Below are positions 59,545 to 64,000 of a stretch of DNA of 64,000 nucleotides, piece by piece. Every line of letters begins with the position of its first letter. Position 1 is the stretch's first letter. Location: the NCBI GenBank assembly GCA_037349315.1, contig JBAIAC010000007.1, forward strand, positions 22,710,001 through 22,774,000, in the 5' to 3' direction. A model generated the notes under the pieces. That model had not been told where the DNA came from and made no database searches. It was given only the letters and a program-made list of their open reading frames with translations. This DNA comes from Chelydra serpentina. Taxonomy: Eukaryota; Chordata; Testudines; Chelydridae. A program made the translations under genes and the position numbers.

Positions 59545-60349
59545 CTGCAAGGAAAGTTATTAAAAACTAATATTTGTTCAATTAATTAGGAGAATCCATG
59601 TTACATTGAACTGTTTATGGCTAAGAAAACAGATCACTGTGCTTTAAACCCTTTATACAAAGCACTTTTCACTAGCTCCATCTGTTGATCTGTGGCAGGT
59701 GGTCAGTTACTCCAATCTGTGCTTTGCGTCTATCAACAATAAAGCAATAATCTGATGAGATCAGATTACAATTTGCAAGGGGAAATGATAGGATTCTTAT
59801 GTGGGGAGGAGGCCAAGGAAGATTCCCTTTGTTTTTAGAGATGTCTCTTTCTGTTCCAAACCAGTTTTGCTGCTGAATTGCCACCCCCTCCTGCAATGCT
59901 GAGAGACAACTCTGAACGCTCTGAAATAGCTTTGTAACTTCAAATCATAAGGGAGATGTCAGCTGCAGGAGAGATGAGGCAGGGTTTTAAAACCACATGA
60001 AAAGACAAACAAACCAGGGGAACTGGTACATCTCAGCCCAATAGGGAGGCTTGGTTAATTTGATGAACCAGTCGCTAATGACTCCAACAGATTGATATTT
60101 TAACTTAATGGGATTCTACAAGCAATTTTCCTCTCTTTGCATCTCAACAGGAAGAGAAGATGCTAGCAAGGTTATGAAAATCAATCTCATCTGGTTTGGC
60201 ATCTGATGCCAAAGCTTTTGGAAAAAGGCCAAAGAAAATGCATGAAATGAGCCCACTTCCTGGGATGTTTAGCATTTACACAACATAACTTCCAGTTCCA
60301 CTGGAGACTCACACAACAGCCTTGGCCTTCTCTAGTAAGCATCTTGGCA

Positions 60350-60600
60350 GTTCATCTAAGTGGCTAGGGCACAAGATTGAAAGCCACAACTCTTGGGTTC
60401 TACTCCTAGTTCTGCCATTGAATCAATGGGTGGCTTTAAGCCAGCTACTTCACTACTTCTCCATAAAATGAGTGCCATCATATTTCATTACAGTGCCTCA
60501 ATGGGATTTTGATCAAAGAATTAATGTTGGTAAAAGGTGTTGGGGATCCTTGTAGAGGAAAATCAAAGTGCAAAATAGTAGTAGTGGTGGTAACAGTAGT
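60350..60600 (+). repeat. MIR-type SINE
   Basis: Plus-strand MIR layout: gtggctagggcacaagattg, ttctactcctagttctgcca, gccagctacttcactacttc and ccataaaatgagtgccatca. Confidence 0.6.
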
Positions 60601-61798
60601 ATCCAAGGTGCTGATTTACAGGCATGGCTTTACTGCAATGGCAAAGACATAGCAATTCAAAAAAGTGATAACTTTCATTTTAGGGAGAAAAATGAGTTTT
60701 CAGTGGATTACAATGAGCCCTTACAGTAAAAAACAGAGAAAGCTCAATTGCAGAAAATTAAAGTCTTTGTTAATTGTGGATAAAGTATTATTTCATCCAT
60801 TTACATAACCAAATGTAATAAAAGTCCCTTCCTAGATCAAATCCATAGAAACAAAATGAGCCAAGCAGGCAATGTGTAGATTCACATCCATCTTAGGTTA
60901 AGGCTAGGGTTTTGAGTTTGATTAAAGCCAAACGAATAAAAACCACTCCCAGTTTCAAGGCAAAAAGCTTTTAGAACCAGCCAAGTCCCAAAACTTGCTT
61001 ACAGAAAATTCTACCCAATCAAGAGATTAAGCAGAGCAGAAGAATTAGTGAATTCCCTGATCACTGCCATAGAAACTCTAATACTTGAGTGCCTCCTTCC
61101 ATCCCACTATCCACACAGATGGCAACGGTTCTCAGAAACCTCATGTTGTCCGCTTTTCTCACAAGATTTCTTTCAGTTTGGACCTTTTCCAAATCAGATC
61201 TAGAAAAGAAACTCCTTCAGGCATTGGATCTGACTCAGATCCAAAACCATTGCGCTGAATTTGTATCCAAGGGTTTGGAGTGCAGGTCCCAGTTCAGGCC
61301 TATCACTATATCATTAAAAAAGTCCCTTTAAAGTAAGATTTCCTTTTTCCCAAGGATACAATCTTTATCATGTTTATGTTCCTTTAAAACTGGAGGAGTT
61401 CCATGTAACAGGTACCATGGGTCTGATCTTACTTGTACCAGTTTTACACTGGTGTAACAACCTTGCCTTTAATAGTGTTACTTCTGATTTGCACCAGGGG
61501 TAAGTGAAAAGAGAAGCAGACTACACACCTTTCTCTATGTACAGTACTAGGCAAACTGTCAACACTCAAATAATAAAACAGTACTACTAATAATACCCAC
61601 AGCCACCACTTTGCAGATACATATTCATGTCCCAGTATATTCACAGCATACCTGGTTTGCAACATTTTGAAAATTTTCCCTTACTTAGGAGAAATTTTGA
61701 GAATGTTCTTTCACTGAATCAGGACCTATCCAAATACGTTCTGAAGCTCAGTGGTTTTTAACTACCAAATTATTTGAAAGAAATAGAAACTGGCTTAC

Positions 61799-61901
61799 TT
61801 GTCAGTCATCATAGTAGGTTGGTCATCGGTAAATTCTTCTGGGGCTGGTACAAACATACTGACTATACTGGGTGCTGACAGTAAGCTGGATTTGGTGGCA
61901 C
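61799..61901 (-). CDS. UNC80: UNC80 coding exon, window exon 1 (first visible)
   Basis: This 103-nt exon starts with 2 nt of a split codon, encodes 33 residues and ends with AA of a split Lys codon. The peptide includes SIVSMFVPAPEEFTDDQPT, a UNC80 segment just before the CHDCG stretch of the next exon. The acceptor is a pyrimidine-rich tract ending CTTTAAG and the donor is GTAAGC. The preceding exon is not visible and must end with one codon base. The alternative of no exon here is unlikely, because the phase joins exactly to exon 2. Confidence 0.9.
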
Positions 61902-62199
61902 CTTAAAGCCGATAAAAGAAAAGAAGCATGATAAATGGAAATCTGGAATGGACATAGGTGAACAAAAAAAGCCTTGCAGTGTATGTAAATAAAAATGTGT
62001 CTCTCTGGAGAAAGATACAACACATTCTTTGGTTCTGTCAGATTACTCCAATTACTTATGCTTATTTTATTTTTTAAAGGTCAGGAATTTATTTTAAAAA
62101 CTGAAATCCTAAGGAAGTAAATGAAATAAATTCAAGGTGGTATGACTGCTTCAGTGTTAAGTTGTCAAGTTTTTATCCCCCCATTCTTTAGGTAGAATG

Positions 62200-62430
62200 G
62201 ATGGCCCTGTAGTTAGTATGAGACTGGGTGTCAGGAGCTTTGGATTCTTCCCCAGAATTTCTATGTGACTTTGGGGAAGGAAGTCACTTAACATCCTCTT
62301 TGCCTCAGTCACCCCATCTGTGAAATGAAGATGGTAATACCTCATAAGGGTGTTGAGGCTTACTTCATCAAGATTTGAAAAGGCTTAGAGATCACTGGAT
62401 GGAAGGTGATTTAGAAGTGCAAAGTATTAT
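62200..62430 (+). repeat. MIR-type SINE
   Basis: Plus-strand MIR layout: tgtagttagtatgagactgg, ctatgtgactttggggaagg, gcctcagtcaccccatctgt, gaaatgaagatggtaatacc and ctcataagggtgttgaggct. Confidence 0.7.
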
Positions 62431-62940
62431 TAGTGTTGTTTTCAGTTAGAAAACTTTTAAGGGCGAGCTATACCGATGAGGCGGAACTGACCGCCTACAG
62501 ACCTGGTCATAGAGGCATACAAATAGTGCAGTCACATGTGGCTCTCTCTTCTTCTGTGCCCAAATCATGGGAGATGGGAGCGGATTCTTGGTTTAACAGA
62601 AAGGGTTGAAGGCAGTAGGAGCCTCATAGGACAGGTATTGAATAGGAGGAGTATCCTGGTGGACAGGACTCTTGGATTGATGTTATAGGATACCACCTCT
62701 CTGAAACAACTAACTTGTTCTCCAGAATTGCAGCTTGCTTTCTTTTTCTTTTCTTTTTCTTTGTTCTTTTTAATTCTTTTTAAAGGTATTTCTCTAGCTG
62801 TTATGGTTGTGGGGAAAAAATCGCTGGAAAAATAGCACAGAGAGGTGTGAACTGCCCCATTCATCTCAATGAAGTGTTAATGCAATGCCCTGTGATGATA
62901 TTTTAATGTCAACATTGTTAATTATTTCTTTTCTCAGGTA

Positions 62941-63431
62941 AGAAAGAAGACTAAGGGGATGGATATGATAGAGGTATATAAAATCACGAGTGGTGTGGAG
63001 AAAGTGAATAAGGAAAAGTTATACACTTGTTCCCATAATATGAGAACTAGGGACCACCAAATGAAATTAATGGGCAGCAAGTTTAAAACAAATAAAAGGA
63101 AGTTCTTCTTCACACAGTGCACAGTCAACCTGTGGAACTCCTTGCCTGAGGAGGTTGTGAAGGCTAGGACTATAACAGGGTTTAAAAGAGAACTGGATAA
63201 ATTCATGGAGATTAAGTCCATTAATGGCTATTAGCCAGGATGGGTAAGGAATGGTGTCCCTAGCCTCTGTTTGTCAGAGGGTGGTGATGGATGGCAGGAG
63301 AGAGATCACTTGATCATTACCTGTTAGGTTCACTCCCTCTGGGGCACCTGGCATTGGCCACTGTTGATAGACAGGATACTGGGCTGGATGGGCCTTTGGT
63401 CTGACCTAGTACGGCCATTCTTATGTTCTTA
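62941..63431 (+). mobile_element. CR1 LINE 3' fragment, different subfamily
   Basis: Starts aagactaaggggatggatat and ends gacctagtacggccattctt followed by atgttctta. The frame 62959-63234 encodes the CR1 C-terminus (FFTQCTVNLWNSLPEEVVKA), so the last part of ORF2 is still open. The tail differs from the attctatg tails of the other copies, so it is another CR1 subfamily. Confidence 0.85.
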
Positions 63432-64000
63432 AGAGGAAAGGTAACAGATCTGCACAACCTACTATCAAGTAATGTCTCATTTTGATGCCACAAATGAGTG
63501 GCATTTGTGGGACAGCACCACTTCTTTTTCCCCCAAGTTAATTAAGCCCCACTGAGAAGGGCCAAACTCAAGGAACCCAGTACAACTCAGATTATAGATA
63601 TGATCACACCTGCACGGTCCACGCTGAGTGGCATCTCATTTTGAAGTTGCACATGGGTGGATCTCATTTTGTGGTTACAGCTTGGAAGAATACCACTGTC
63701 TTTTTTTCCCTCCAGTTTGACCCTTGTATATATGGAAAGTCTGGAGGGTGACTGAAGAAGCCAGCAAGAAAACAAAGAGCAATCTGAAGGCCTCACAAAC
63801 AGAATTCACAGCTAATGTTGAAACCAGGCTATTGTAATCCTCATCACAGGCTAAAGAAACAAGAGGTAGATTGGCTGATTAAGCCTGGTACAAATGGAGT
63901 TGCTATTGATACGGTCCCAATAGCTGCTGTTGCAAAGGCAAGCTCAGACCAAATGATCTATATGAGATCCCATTCTAGACTGATAGGGAGGGTGCTGAGT

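Larger units (their letters stand above)
8035..61901 (-). other. UNC80: UNC80 gene, 3' portion (17 coding exons, spliced)
   Basis: This is the gene span covering the last 17 coding exons of UNC80 on the minus strand. Seen: each exon has AG acceptor and GT donor borders (the first exon's upstream partner is outside the window), and all phases agree. Joined, they give one uninterrupted reading frame of about 662 codons ending in TGA. Known of the family: UNC80 is a very large, mostly helical (HEAT/armadillo-like) cytoplasmic scaffold that bridges UNC79 and the NALCN sodium-leak channel at the neuronal plasma membrane; loss in humans causes infantile hypotonia with psychomotor retardation. The peptide segments match UNC80 as I recall it from mammals almost residue for residue, which identifies the gene securely. 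Introns range from 90 bp to about 10 kb and hold nearly all the transposable elements. No promoter or 5' exon is in the window. Confidence 0.95.
61902..64000 (-). other. UNC80: UNC80 intron upstream of window exon 1 (incomplete)
   Basis: Runs off the right edge. Contains one MIR and one CR1 fragment. No further UNC80 exon was recognised, so the next upstream exon lies beyond 64000. Confidence 0.7.

Noticed and set aside
1..64000. CRISPR arrays, prokaryotic operons, phage or defence systems
   Set aside because: The window is vertebrate genomic DNA; repeats are transposable elements and none shows regular spacer structure.
1..64000. tRNA or other structured ncRNA genes
   Set aside because: Only SINE-embedded tRNA-like fragments with degraded boxes were seen; none folds convincingly by eye.

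Overview
This is vertebrate nuclear DNA, most probably from a turtle (otherwise another archosaur-line reptile). It is AT-rich and intron-dominated, with long spacers packed with CR1 LINE copies. Several CR1 copies end in the diagnostic 'attctatgattctatga' tail. There are also many short inverted-repeat DNA transposons (hAT-like, PIF/Harbinger-like, Tigger-like), old MIR-type SINEs and solo-LTR-like blocks. No bacterial or phage feature is present.

The only host gene I can support is the 3' part of UNC80 on the minus strand, read from high to low coordinates. I located 17 coding exons, from 61799-61901 (partial, upstream in the mRNA) to the terminal exon at 8035-8235 with its TGA stop. All have AG/GT borders where borders apply, and all phases join into one open frame of about 662 codons. 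This is roughly the C-terminal fifth of a protein of about 3,260 residues. UNC80 is the giant scaffold of the NALCN sodium-leak channel complex (NALCN, UNC79, UNC80, FAM155A) that sets neuronal resting excitability. The 5' four-fifths of the gene lie beyond the right edge of the window. The 3'UTR starts at 8034 and runs leftward.

Layout. 1-6780 is downstream flank with a hAT-like MITE (972-1260), TA-flanked inverted-repeat elements, a CCCC/AGTG minisatellite and an old CR1 split by a hAT-like insertion. 6780-8034 is the probable 3'UTR. 8035-22407 holds the last six exons. 22408-50617 holds very large introns carrying two young CR1 copies, a fossil RNase H-bearing LINE (35.4-36.7 kb), Harbinger-like MITEs and a Tigger-like element rich in GC palindromes. 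50618-61901 is a denser exon cluster with one 90-bp intron and one 39-nt microexon. 61902-64000 is intron with a MIR and a CR1 fragment.

I found no evidence of a wholly new biological system. The points most worth a second look are the frame-neutral UNC80 microexon, a poison-exon-like sequence, the I-clade-like LINE fossil, large intronic inverted repeats that could fold in neuronal pre-mRNA, and the well-defined target-site duplications that allow several MITE families to be delimited to the base. Family identifications rest on recalled protein and repeat sequences, not on a database search.
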